Shown here in pieces: positions 7,677 to 16,107 of a stretch of 42,001 nucleotides of DNA. Source of the DNA: JBAXPW01 sp037132015 (GTDB taxonomy: Bacteria; Patescibacteriota; Microgenomatia; UBA1406; GWC2-37-13); NCBI GenBank assembly GCA_037132015.1, contig JBAXPW010000004.1, positions 1 through 42,001 on the forward strand. The letters run 5' to 3'. The notes under the pieces were generated by a model. The model did not search any database, had not been told where the DNA came from, and saw only the letters and a program-made list of their open reading frames with translations. Position 1 is the stretch's first letter. Every line of letters begins with the position of its first letter. Position numbers and translations under genes: made by a program.

Positions 7677-9821
7677 TTAAATACTCTCATTCAAAATCAC
7701 ACTTTCACTTCCATGAAACACCTGCCATATCGTATCTGTAACAAATGGCATAAAAGGGTGTAACATCTTCAATTGCTCAAAATACGATGTTTTTAATGAC
7801 TCAAGAACTCCTATATTACCATTTTTTAGCTCATCTTTCAACTTTTCAATATAATAATCAGCTAAACGATGCCATGCAAAATGATAAATGAGGTCAAAAG
7901 CCTGTGAATAATGCTCTGCTGACATACTTTTCAAAAATTGTTTTTTGATACTTTTTGTCTCTTTTGTCAATTCTTTCAATATTTGTTTCGTTTCTATCGG
8001 ATTGGGAATTATCTGAGATTCTGAATGGATCTGAGTTGATGGTTCCATACTCATAGAAATAAATCGTCCTATGTTCCATAATTTATTTCCAAAATTACGC
8101 ATTCCTATAACTTTTTCTTCGGAGATATTTGTATCTCCTCCATCTTTTGTACCAAAAAGTATTGCTGCTCGAAGAGCATCAGCTCCATACTTGTCCATAA
8201 ATTCTATTGGATTTACAACATTCCCTTTACTCTTGCTCATCTTCATTCCATGTTTATCACGTACCATTCCATGAAGAAAAACATGTTTAAAAGGAATCTC
8301 TTTTCCTTCCTCAGAATGACTAAAATGTCCAAGCATGATCATACGCGTTACCCAAGCCCGAAGTATATCATGTCCTGTTTCCATAACAGATGTTGGATAA
8401 AAATACTCAAAATATTCCTGACCAATATTACGCAATGTAGCATACGGCCATTGACCTGATGAAAACCATGTATCAAATGTGTCTGTGTCTTGTTCATACT
8501 CTCCTGATTTTGTAAGTTGTTCTTGTTTTACTTCATCAATCTCTACAACCCATTCACCTGTTGTTTTATGTTTGAACGCTGGAATCCGAATACCCCATAC
8601 ATTTTGACGCGACACATTCCAGTCGACATACTTTTCAAGTATTTGTAACGATTGTTTTTTATATTTTTTTGGAAAAATAGTTATGATGTCCTTTGAAATT
8701 AATTCCATTGCTTTTGATGCAAGGGGTTTTATCTGAATAAACCATTGTTCAAGTGGTAATGGTTCAATAACAGTTCCATTTTTATAACAAACACCAACTC
8801 TATGTGTATACTCTTTTTCCTGTTCAAGTGCTCCTTCTGTGCTTAAATCGACAAGAACTGATTCTCGTGCAACTTTTACTTTGAGACCTGCATATTTTCC
8901 TGTTTCTTCCATCATGCGACCATTAAACCCAACTACTTGAATCATGGGAAGATTGTGTCTTTGTGCAACTTGCCAATCATTTTCATCATGAGCTGGTGTA
9001 ATCTTCACAGCTCCTGTACCAAATTTGGGATCAACCATTTCATCTGCAATAATTGGAATTTCGCGATGAACAAGAGGTAATATAACATATTTACCGATGA
9101 TATCTTTGTATCGTTTATCTTTTGGGTTTACTGCAACGGCAGTATCACCGAGCATTGTTTCAGGACGAGTTGTTGCAACTGTGATGAACTTTTCAGGATT
9201 ATCTTTAAGGGGATATTTCAAATACCAAAGTTTGGTTTGTTGCTCTTCATACACAACTTCAAGATCTGAAAAAGAGGTACCACAAACCGTGCAGTAATTA
9301 ACCAATCGACTTTTTCTATATAAAAGTTTTTTTTCAAAAAGCTTTTGGAAAGTCTCGTGAACAATTCGGATAAGACCCGGATCTATTGCATATTGTTCTT
9401 TTGACCAGTCAAGAGCAAATCCAAGACGCTTTAGTTGAGATCGCATCTTTGGCTTATTCTCTTCACAAAAGTCCCAGATCATTTTATATAGTGTTTCTCT
9501 ATCATAATCAAAACGACTTTTTCCTTGTTTTTTAAGATGTTTTTCAAACACATATTGTGTCTCAAAACCGGCATGATCAAATCCGGGTAACCATAATACT
9601 TCTTTGCCCATCATTTTTTGATATCTAATCATGATGTCTTCATACATATACATTACATGTCCTGTATGAAGATCACCATTTGCGTTTGGTGGAGGAAGAA
9701 TAATTGTGAATGGTGTTTTATCGTTATTTACCTTTGCAGTAAAAAGCCCCATGCTCTCCCATTGAGCATACAGTTTACTTTCATGTTCTGAAGGTTTGTA
9801 TGTTTTATCCATCTGTGGCAT
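7677..9821 (-). CDS. valS: Valine--tRNA ligase, short form
   Basis: This class I synthetase charges tRNA-Val. HTGH (residues 52-55, the HIGH signature) and KMSKS (527-531) mark the catalytic domain. ATTRPETMLGDTAVAV near 216-231 and AHDENDW near 278 belong to the CP1 editing domain. LPGFDHAGFETQ and WFSSGQWP are ValRS-like rather than IleRS-like, and a CTVCG pair lies near 177. At 714 aa it is clearly shorter than the usual 850-950: the protein stops soon after the anticodon-binding helical domain (HPFMPFVTDTIW) and lacks the C-terminal coiled coil that grips the tRNA. It is intact, so this is reduction rather than truncation. A monocistronic unit is likely. Confidence 0.95.
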   Translation of the reverse strand: MPQMDKTYKPSEHESKLYAQWESMGLFTAKVNNDKTPFTIILPPPNANGDLHTGHVMYMYEDIMIRYQKMMGKEVLWLPGFDHAGFETQYVFEKHLKKQGKSRFDYDRETLYKMIWDFCEENKPKMRSQLKRLGFALDWSKEQYAIDPGLIRIVHETFQKLFEKKLLYRKSRLVNYCTVCGTSFSDLEVVYEEQQTKLWYLKYPLKDNPEKFITVATTRPETMLGDTAVAVNPKDKRYKDIIGKYVILPLVHREIPIIADEMVDPKFGTGAVKITPAHDENDWQVAQRHNLPMIQVVGFNGRMMEETGKYAGLKVKVARESVLVDLSTEGALEQEKEYTHRVGVCYKNGTVIEPLPLEQWFIQIKPLASKAMELISKDIITIFPKKYKKQSLQILEKYVDWNVSRQNVWGIRIPAFKHKTTGEWVVEIDEVKQEQLTKSGEYEQDTDTFDTWFSSGQWPYATLRNIGQEYFEYFYPTSVMETGHDILRAWVTRMIMLGHFSHSEEGKEIPFKHVFLHGMVRDKHGMKMSKSKGNVVNPIEFMDKYGADALRAAILFGTKDGGDTNISEEKVIGMRNFGNKLWNIGRFISMSMEPSTQIHSESQIIPNPIETKQILKELTKETKSIKKQFLKSMSAEHYSQAFDLIYHFAWHRLADYYIEKLKDELKNGNIGVLESLKTSYFEQLKMLHPFMPFVTDTIWQVFHGSESVILNESI

Positions 9822-9948
9822 ATTTTTGGCAATAATAGTAGCGTATTTATACCAAAATTTGAGTGAAAAAGCAATCTGTTGTTATTCTTTTAGTTTTTAA
9901 AATGATATTGGCTCAGTTGTATAACTTTATGAACTTTATAAACCATGG

Positions 9949-9968
9949 ATCCCGATTTTCATCGGGAT
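9949..9968. repeat. REP-like hairpin, copy A
   Basis: ATCCCGAT-TTTC-ATCGGGAT, a perfect 8-bp stem with a 4-nt loop, preceded by G and followed by GAC. It shares this plan with the copies at 24252, 24320, 38248 and 38335, although the stem sequence differs. A TTTCGACTTT motif occurs twice just downstream (about 9978-10000). Confidence 0.7.
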
Positions 9969-10013
9969 GACTTCGCTTTCGACTTTCCACTTTCGACTTT
10001 ATACTTGATAGTT

Positions 10014-10019
10014 TATAAT
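10014..10019 (+). promoter_or_regulatory. -10 element of the DUF2298 gene
   Basis: TATAAT ends 6 nt before the ATG at 10026, and a weak TTTCGA lies 17 bp upstream. It argues for 10026 as the real start, since an upstream in-frame ATG at 9945 would put the repeat hairpin inside the coding sequence. Confidence 0.55.
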
Positions 10020-10025
10020 TACCTC

Positions 10026-12353
10026 ATGACATGGATATATCAAACTCTACAATGGTACGTAGCGCTTTTTCTTATTGGAATCATATTTTTTCCACTGACA
10101 TCAATTTTATTTTCTCGATTTATTGATCGAGGATATGCGTTTAGCAAGGTAATAGCTATCATAATCATCTCATATCTCACATTTATTGGAGGTATCTTAC
10201 ATATCATTCCATTTTCACAAGTCAACTTATATTTAATCTGTATTTCATCACTTATCTTCAATATATATATATTCAAAACATATATCTATAAAAAAAATCA
10301 AGGAACTAATTCTCTGAAATCAAAAAAACATAAACAAGAAATAATTACTTCAACGCTAACTCTTGATACCAACCAAAAAATTATAATCATCATTGAAGAA
10401 CTATTATTTTTGGGAGGATTATTTTTTTTAACATATATTCGAGGACAAGAACCTTCACTACGAGGCTTGGAAAAATTCATGGACTTTGGATTTATGAATA
10501 GTATATTAAGATCTCAATACTTTCCACCACTTGACATGTGGTTATCAGGAAATCAAACTCAACCTGCAGGATTCTCAATAAATTACTACTATTTTGGTCA
10601 TTTGACAGGGGCTGTTTTGATCAAATTAGTTGGGATAAATCCTGCTGTTGGATATAATCTTGTTCTTGCAACGATATTAGGTCTTGGTTTGTCTCAAGCC
10701 TTTTCAATCTGCACATCACTCACACATGTTGTGCAAAAAATAGTTTTACCAAAAATAAATTTAATTGCACTTATTTTTGTTGGCCTGTTGGGAAGTTTTC
10801 TCCTTAATTTTGGAGGAAATCTTCATGCCATCTATGTCTTTACAAAAGGATATACAACAGATAATCCGACTCCATTTTGGACAATAATGAATGGATTTAG
10901 CATCTCAGCTTTTAAGTTATATCGTGATGATTTTGTACAGGCAGTTGGTGCCTTTGTAGGTTTTGCTCCTGAAAAATACTGGTATCCCAATGCCACTCGT
11001 TTTATACCTTTTACCATTCATGAATTTCCTTCATATTCATATGTTGTAGCAGACCTTCACGGTCATGTATTTGGAATTCCTTTTGTTTTATTAACCATCG
11101 CAACTATTCTGCATTTTTATCTTAAATTTAAGAATCCTGAGCCTCATGAAAAAATGGACCATCTCAGCATCATCTCAAAGGTAAAAAAAATGTCACCCTA
11201 TGCTCTTTTATTTGGATTTTTGATAGCTATACATTACATGACTAATGTTCTTGATGTTCCTATCTATTTATTATTAGTTTTTATTACTTTTTTCCTCGTA
11301 TTTCGACAAAAGTTACTAGCTCTCTACACTTCTATAATGGTAATCATTACCTTCATCCTGTGCTCACTTCCTTTTTCATTATTTTTTATACCATTCGCAT
11401 CTGGGATTGGGGTAAATTGTCCACCAGCATTTTTATCTAATATAAAAAAACTTGGTCCATTTTTGTTTATTCAGGAAAATTGTCAGGTTTCTCCTCCGTG
11501 GATGTTATTTATATTATGGGGATTCTTCTGGATCTGTTGTCTACTCTTTATTATATTATTGTGGGTTGATAATAGAAGACATTCTAATCATAAAATCGAA
11601 ACTCAATCTATTCTGTTATCGCTTGATACCTTTATCCTATTGCTCTTCGGATTTGGAACTTTCTTGATAATTATTCCAGAATTTTTTTATGCAAAAGATA
11701 TTTATCCTGCGCATTTTAGAGCAAATACCATGTTCAAATTGGGATATCAAGCATTTATAATCATGAGTCTTGCATCAACATATGTTTTCTATCGTATAGC
11801 ATCACTCAATAAGGCAATAAAATGGTTACTAAAGGGCATTTTTGTGGTGTTTTTCTTCTTTGTGGCTATATATCCATTCTTTGCAATTCCTTCTTATTAT
11901 GGAACACTTAAGAAAGAACCTCAGTTAGATGGAACTGTATGGTTAAACACCATATATCCTGAAGATAAAGAAATAATTGATTACATAAACACACAAATTG
12001 TTAAATCTCAACCAACTATTTTAGAAGCTCAAGGTGATTCATATACAGATTATGATCGTGTATCAGCATATACAGGGTTGCCTACCGTTGCTGGATGGTG
12101 GGTACATGAATGGTTATGGAGAAATGATCCTGATGTTGTTGGAAAGCGCATACCTGATGTAGTGAATATGTATGAATCGAATGATTTAGTATTAACAATT
12201 CAATTATTGAAAAAATACAACGTAAAATATATAGTAGTTAGCACATTGGAACGTAATAAATATACAAATATAAAAGAGGATAAATTTGGGAAAATAGGAA
12301 AGAAAATATTTCAATCAAAGAATAAGAAGGGATTGCTATATCAAGTTAATTAA
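10026..12353 (+). CDS. DUF2298 (Chlor_Arch_YYY) multi-spanning membrane protein
   Basis: The 775-aa protein (from MTWIYQTLQWYV) is mostly membrane helices, probably a dozen or more. The N-terminal third holds the family signature: GLEKFMDFGFMNSILRSQ, PPLDMWLSG and the INYYYFGH tyrosine run, then an AxLHGHVFG-type segment (DLHGHVFGIP). The C-terminal soluble tail ends with YIVVSTLERNKY, like glycosyltransferase-associated tails. DUF2298 proteins are thought to be membrane glycosyltransferase-like enzymes of the GT-C kind, so a lipid-linked sugar substrate is plausible but not shown. It is followed by a strong hairpin terminator and stands alone in its unit. Confidence 0.85.
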   Translation: MTWIYQTLQWYVALFLIGIIFFPLTSILFSRFIDRGYAFSKVIAIIIISYLTFIGGILHIIPFSQVNLYLICISSLIFNIYIFKTYIYKKNQGTNSLKSKKHKQEIITSTLTLDTNQKIIIIIEELLFLGGLFFLTYIRGQEPSLRGLEKFMDFGFMNSILRSQYFPPLDMWLSGNQTQPAGFSINYYYFGHLTGAVLIKLVGINPAVGYNLVLATILGLGLSQAFSICTSLTHVVQKIVLPKINLIALIFVGLLGSFLLNFGGNLHAIYVFTKGYTTDNPTPFWTIMNGFSISAFKLYRDDFVQAVGAFVGFAPEKYWYPNATRFIPFTIHEFPSYSYVVADLHGHVFGIPFVLLTIATILHFYLKFKNPEPHEKMDHLSIISKVKKMSPYALLFGFLIAIHYMTNVLDVPIYLLLVFITFFLVFRQKLLALYTSIMVIITFILCSLPFSLFFIPFASGIGVNCPPAFLSNIKKLGPFLFIQENCQVSPPWMLFILWGFFWICCLLFIILLWVDNRRHSNHKIETQSILLSLDTFILLLFGFGTFLIIIPEFFYAKDIYPAHFRANTMFKLGYQAFIIMSLASTYVFYRIASLNKAIKWLLKGIFVVFFFFVAIYPFFAIPSYYGTLKKEPQLDGTVWLNTIYPEDKEIIDYINTQIVKSQPTILEAQGDSYTDYDRVSAYTGLPTVAGWWVHEWLWRNDPDVVGKRIPDVVNMYESNDLVLTIQLLKKYNVKYIVVSTLERNKYTNIKEDKFGKIGKKIFQSKNKKGLLYQVN

Positions 12354-12423
12354 ACAGCGACTTGACATTAAAAAACAAATATGATTAAATGAATTACTTT
12401 TGTATTTCAACTATGAAGTACGA

Positions 12424-12484
12424 AAAAAGAGCATTACTACACGTCGATACCCTATATGCGAGCGGTAGTGATGCTCTTTTTTTT
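12424..12484. terminator. Bidirectional Rho-independent terminator
   Basis: A 17-bp stem (AAAAAGAGCATTACTAC with GTAGTGATGCTCTTTTT, one G-U pair) encloses a loop of about 24 nt and is flanked by A- and T-runs on both sides. It can end the DUF2298 transcript on the plus strand and the 48-aa gene's transcript on the minus strand. Confidence 0.85.
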
Positions 12485-12499
12485 GCGTAAAAATTCTTC

Positions 12500-12646
12500 T
12501 TATAAGTGATACAACTTTATCGGGATAGTTAAGTTCTTCTTCATCATTGTCTTAAATTCATTATTCACCTCACTACCTTTAACTTGTCCTTTATATGAAA
12601 AGAACTGCGTATGAAATAGTTTATTGATATTTATTATGAACTTCAT
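12500..12646 (-). CDS. 48-aa hypothetical small protein with own promoter
   Basis: On the minus strand an ATG opens a 48-codon frame (starts MKFIININKLFHTQFF, ends IPIKLYHL). It is basic with an amphipathic look and matches no family I know. It is supported by context rather than similarity: a TTGACA-17 bp-TAAGAT promoter ends 6 nt before the ATG, the same spacing as other leaderless genes here, and a strong terminator begins 16 nt after the stop. It could instead be a small regulatory RNA with a chance reading frame, since transcript length would be only about 220 nt. Confidence 0.5.
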   Translation of the reverse strand: MKFIININKLFHTQFFSYKGQVKGSEVNNEFKTMMKKNLTIPIKLYHL

Positions 12647-12652
12647 ACAGAC

Positions 12653-12681
12653 ATCTTAATTCATCACAATTCTTTTGTCAA
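12653..12681 (-). promoter_or_regulatory. Promoter of the 48-aa gene
   Basis: On the minus strand a consensus TTGACA (12676-12681), 17 bp, TAAGAT (12653-12658), then 6 nt to the ATG at 12646. Confidence 0.6.
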
Positions 12682-12832
12682 GTCCTGTAACAAATTATGA
12701 ACCTACTACAAGATACCCTATAGTTTATATATTTTATTTTAGATTGTCCGTGTGCGTTTTTATACTATAAAAATAAATTGTGGATAACTTTTTCAATACA
12801 ATGTATGCGATAAATCTTGATATAATAAAGGT
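12682..12832. promoter_or_regulatory. Divergent regulatory region with palindrome, DnaA-box-like site and -10
   Basis: This AT-rich gap separates the minus-strand 48-aa gene from the plus-strand EEP gene. It holds TTTTTATA-C-TATAAAAA (12757-12773), a TGTGGATAA (12779-12787, a perfect single DnaA-box match in reverse), and a TATAAT at 12821-12826 placed 6 nt before the ATG at 12833. The palindrome could be an operator. One DnaA box alone does not make an origin. Confidence 0.4.
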
Positions 12833-13576
12833 ATGGAGATCAGCTTGCTGACGTATAACATCTATTACAATAAAGCATTTTCAAAACTTCAAGAGTTGGT
12901 AGCAATGTATCGACCAGATATCATATGCTTACAAGAGGTTGATGTAAAAAATCAATTTCTTGAAAAGAAGTTACCACAAAACTATTCATTAGCAGATTGC
13001 TCCAACTCATTTATTCACAAAGATGTGATGTTTGGAAATGCTACATTCTATAACAAAACTAAATTAGACTTCAAACAATCCACTGTATTTAACTTACCAT
13101 TTAGTACGTATGAAACACTCTATAATTTATTTCAAGGAGTAAAACAAAATAGAACTCTTCTAAAAACTATTTTTACCTTAAAAGATACCTCCATCGAGCT
13201 TGATATATACAATATTCACTTCACTCCAAAAGCGACAAATAGAACGAGAATTAAACAAATGAATCTCGCATTTAATAATACACTTCCTGACATCTCACAT
13301 CCACAAATTTTTGCAGGTGATTTTAACTATCCATTCAGACGCAAACGATTTGAAAAAATTTTTCATAAATATGATCTTTTAGAAGCAACCTCAAATATTA
13401 CTCACACATTGGAACATAAATTCAAGTTTATACGAATTCCATTAAAACTTGACTATATTTTATATAAAAATATTGAATTTATAAAAACTACAAAAATAAC
13501 TACGCCCGGATCAGATCACTATCCGATCCTTTCCGAATTTAATATACAATATAATAACCACGATACAATTTTATGA
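12833..13576 (+). CDS. Endonuclease/exonuclease/phosphatase (EEP) superfamily protein
   Basis: The 247-aa protein carries the full EEP/DNase I-like motif set: LLTYNIYYN at the start, IICLQEVD with the metal-binding Glu (E35), an NIHFTP strand, AGDFNYP (catalytic Asp/Asn), LDYIL and the C-terminal GSDHYPI with the catalytic Asp-His. The fold hydrolyses phosphodiester or phosphomonoester bonds in nucleic acids, phosphoinositides or sphingolipids, and the substrate cannot be read from the sequence. There is no signal peptide, so it is probably cytoplasmic. Its last codons overlap the glycosyltransferase start by 4 nt, so the two are translationally coupled. Expression is from a leaderless-type promoter. 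Confidence 0.85.
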   Translation: MEISLLTYNIYYNKAFSKLQELVAMYRPDIICLQEVDVKNQFLEKKLPQNYSLADCSNSFIHKDVMFGNATFYNKTKLDFKQSTVFNLPFSTYETLYNLFQGVKQNRTLLKTIFTLKDTSIELDIYNIHFTPKATNRTRIKQMNLAFNNTLPDISHPQIFAGDFNYPFRRKRFEKIFHKYDLLEATSNITHTLEHKFKFIRIPLKLDYILYKNIEFIKTTKITTPGSDHYPILSEFNIQYNNHDTIL

Positions 13577-14298
13577 ATACACGCAAAACTATTAGTGTCA
13601 TAATACCTGTCCATAATGAGGAAAAATTTATTGGCAGATGTCTCGATAGTCTCGATTCTCAAGTCGATAAACCAGATGAAATAATCATTATCGATAATCA
13701 TTGTACAGATAAAACAATCGAGATAGCCCATACCCATAACGTAAAAGTTATATTTGAGATCACACGAGGAATTACTCCAACAAGAAATGCTGGATTCGAC
13801 TTTGCCACCTCAGATGTTATTTGTAGATGTGATGCGGATTGTGTACTCCCAAGCGACTGGATAAAAAAGATACGCACTCGTTTTGAAAAAGAAGATATAG
13901 ATGCTCTCGGAGGAAATGCATCATTCTTTGACTTTCCTTTCAAAATGGGTCTGTATATCAAACTATATCTATGGAGTTCACGGATTATTTTTGGTCATAA
14001 TATATTATTGGGACCTAATATGTCTTTGACAAAAGAGATATGGAATCGTGTAAAACCACATATTTGTATGAATGATAAAAAAGTTCATGAAGATCTTGAT
14101 CTAAGCATACATCTTAACGAAGTTGGAGCAGAAATAGCGTATGACACCAATCACACCGTATACATTTCAGCACGTAGAATTAAGTATAAACCATGGTCAT
14201 TTTTTATTGAATATCCATATCGCATGCTAACAACCTTACACTATCATAAAATAATTGGAAAGATCAACCGTATACTTTATAAGAGAAGAAAAAAATAG
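13573..14298 (+). CDS. Family 2 glycosyltransferase
   Basis: The 241-aa protein is a GT-A fold, GT2-family enzyme. ISVIIPVHNEEKFIGRCLDSL opens the nucleotide-sugar domain, IIIIDNHCTDKT follows, and CDAD (D87/D89) is the DxD metal/UDP-sugar motif. TPTRNAGFDFA is the usual nucleotide-binding loop and a KVHEDLDLS segment supplies the ED(Y/L) catalytic-base region. One short hydrophobic stretch (LYIKLYLWSSRIIF) may sit on the membrane. It probably transfers a sugar to a lipid or surface glycan; donor and acceptor are unknown. It overlaps the EEP gene by 4 nt and abuts the convergent ligase gene. Confidence 0.9.
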   Translation: MNTRKTISVIIPVHNEEKFIGRCLDSLDSQVDKPDEIIIIDNHCTDKTIEIAHTHNVKVIFEITRGITPTRNAGFDFATSDVICRCDADCVLPSDWIKKIRTRFEKEDIDALGGNASFFDFPFKMGLYIKLYLWSSRIIFGHNILLGPNMSLTKEIWNRVKPHICMNDKKVHEDLDLSIHLNEVGAEIAYDTNHTVYISARRIKYKPWSFFIEYPYRMLTTLHYHKIIGKINRILYKRRKK

Positions 14299-16098
14299 TT
14301 ATTTTTTCGTTGGTTGTTTTTGATTCTTAAACATATCTTCAAGTTCTGTAAGTGTCGTAGAATCTCCCGGACGACGATCATCACGAAATCGTGTTAATCG
14401 TGGAAACCGAAGTGCATATCCTGAAACTTCAATATCAAATGCATTCCCTGATTTTGAAGGCTTCATGATCCGACCTGCTGTATGTACAGGAGATCTGCTT
14501 ATCTCATCGGCCTTTATCTCAACAATTATTTGCGGATCAATCCATACATCTACTTCCATTGCTTTATCTACATCGTACATACTTGGCTTTGTTTTAACTC
14601 GACATGTCTCTGATTTCACTTGTAGCTCTCTCCATTCATCATCTGTTAATCCTGTTCCAATCTTAGCAATCGTTACATACTGATCAAGCTCTTCTTGATA
14701 TACACCCACAAGAAATGCACCTATGCCAAACCCGACCCGCTTCCCTTTTCCAAAATCATATCCCATCACAAGACAATCTATCGTATCATCAATCTGAGAT
14801 GAGTAACTTCGTTTATACTTTATCCAATTCCACCCGCGAGCTCCTGCTTGATATATTCCATCAAGTTTTTTTGCCATAATACCTTCAAGTCCTTTTGCAA
14901 TAGCATCTTCAAATAATATTTCAAACTCTTTTGCGTTATCTGTGATATGTTCTTCTGTTACCAACAATGTATCTTTATGAATATCTCCGGTGGTTTGAAT
15001 AAAGTGTTCAAGCTGTTTGCGACGTTCATGAAATGGTATTTCAAGATAGTTTTCACCTTCTGCATACAATAATTCATACGTAAATAATTTCAAGGGAACT
15101 TCTTTTGCCTTTTCTGCAATACCATGTTTGCGTTTTCGTTGAACCGTCTCTTGAAATGGTAAAAATGATCCTGTTTGAGAATCAAATCCTATTGCTTCTC
15201 CTTCAAAAATAATCTCGTTGGCAATTACTTCCTTTTGAACACCTTCTATTAAATCTGGGTACATATATGAAACATCTTCAAGGTTTCGTGAATAAATTCG
15301 AACTTCACCTGACTGTTTATTAAAATGTACTTGAACTCTAAATCCATCATATTTAGATTCTATAGCACATGTTCCAATTTTTTTTATAATATCATCTGCT
15401 GAGGATAACCGTTCTGCACGCATCATAAGAATTGGAGTAAATAGGGCTGGTTTTACATGCTCTATTCCTTGAACTTCTCCTTCTTTTAATACTCTTCCAA
15501 TGTATCCAAGGTCAGGACGGACATGATAGGCTTTTTCTATAAGTGGTCTTAATTTTTTATCACCTGTTAACATCCATGAATACGCATCGAGGACCGTCAT
15601 ATCTGAAAATCCCAAACGTAACATTCCAAGTGGTATACGTACAACATATTTTGCTGTGAGCGGATCTGCAACTCGTACCAAATATGCAAGAATATTCATC
15701 TTAACTTCTTGAGAACCCTCTCCCGAACTCTGTGCCATTTTTTTTAATTCATGAAATACTTCTATAATTGAAAGATCATACTGTTCTATTGAAGTTATCT
15801 CTTCTTTATATTTTTGTAGTGTTTCACCAATGTCTCCTATTTGTTTATATCGTTTATCAAAATCTGAAACATCAATCTGCATTGATTTACCAATACTTCG
15901 TATCACCATACGCTCGGCCATACCAAACTCTATTGATTCAAATAGTGGTCCAACTCTTCCTTGTAATAAATAGGCTGTATAATGAAGTTCTTCTGCTGAT
16001 AAATTTTTATAAAGATCTGCAAGTAACTGAGTTATTTCCAATCGTGAACTTGTCTTTTCTATTTTTTCTAAATGTTCTGCCAATATTGAAAACTTCAT
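14299..16098 (-). CDS. lig: ATP-dependent DNA ligase, archaeal type
   Basis: The 599-aa protein joins DNA nicks through an enzyme-AMP intermediate. The nucleophile is K249 in ESKYDGFR (motif I). Motif III (SRNLEDVS), motif IV (FEGEAIGF), motif V (LEGIMAKK) and the C-terminal OB domain are all present. The N-terminal DNA-binding domain (about 1-200, ending GMLRLGFSDMTVLDA) is that of archaeal/eukaryal Lig1-type replicative ligases rather than the small bacterial LigD/LigB types. Most bacteria use an NAD-dependent ligase (LigA), which is not in this window. It is 9 bp downstream of the Fic gene on the same strand, so they may be co-transcribed. Confidence 0.95.
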   Translation of the reverse strand: MKFSILAEHLEKIEKTSSRLEITQLLADLYKNLSAEELHYTAYLLQGRVGPLFESIEFGMAERMVIRSIGKSMQIDVSDFDKRYKQIGDIGETLQKYKEEITSIEQYDLSIIEVFHELKKMAQSSGEGSQEVKMNILAYLVRVADPLTAKYVVRIPLGMLRLGFSDMTVLDAYSWMLTGDKKLRPLIEKAYHVRPDLGYIGRVLKEGEVQGIEHVKPALFTPILMMRAERLSSADDIIKKIGTCAIESKYDGFRVQVHFNKQSGEVRIYSRNLEDVSYMYPDLIEGVQKEVIANEIIFEGEAIGFDSQTGSFLPFQETVQRKRKHGIAEKAKEVPLKLFTYELLYAEGENYLEIPFHERRKQLEHFIQTTGDIHKDTLLVTEEHITDNAKEFEILFEDAIAKGLEGIMAKKLDGIYQAGARGWNWIKYKRSYSSQIDDTIDCLVMGYDFGKGKRVGFGIGAFLVGVYQEELDQYVTIAKIGTGLTDDEWRELQVKSETCRVKTKPSMYDVDKAMEVDVWIDPQIIVEIKADEISRSPVHTAGRIMKPSKSGNAFDIEVSGYALRFPRLTRFRDDRRPGDSTTLTELEDMFKNQKQPTKK

Positions 16099-16107
16099 AT
16101 TTTTTAT

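Noticed and set aside
9945..10025. Upstream in-frame start of the DUF2298 gene
   Set aside because: It would translate the REP-like hairpin and TTTCGACTTT repeats into protein. The ATG at 10026, 6 nt after TATAAT, is the better start.
12779..12787. Candidate replication origin from a perfect DnaA box
   Set aside because: Only one box was found, and rpmH, usually near the origin, has no dnaA next to it here.
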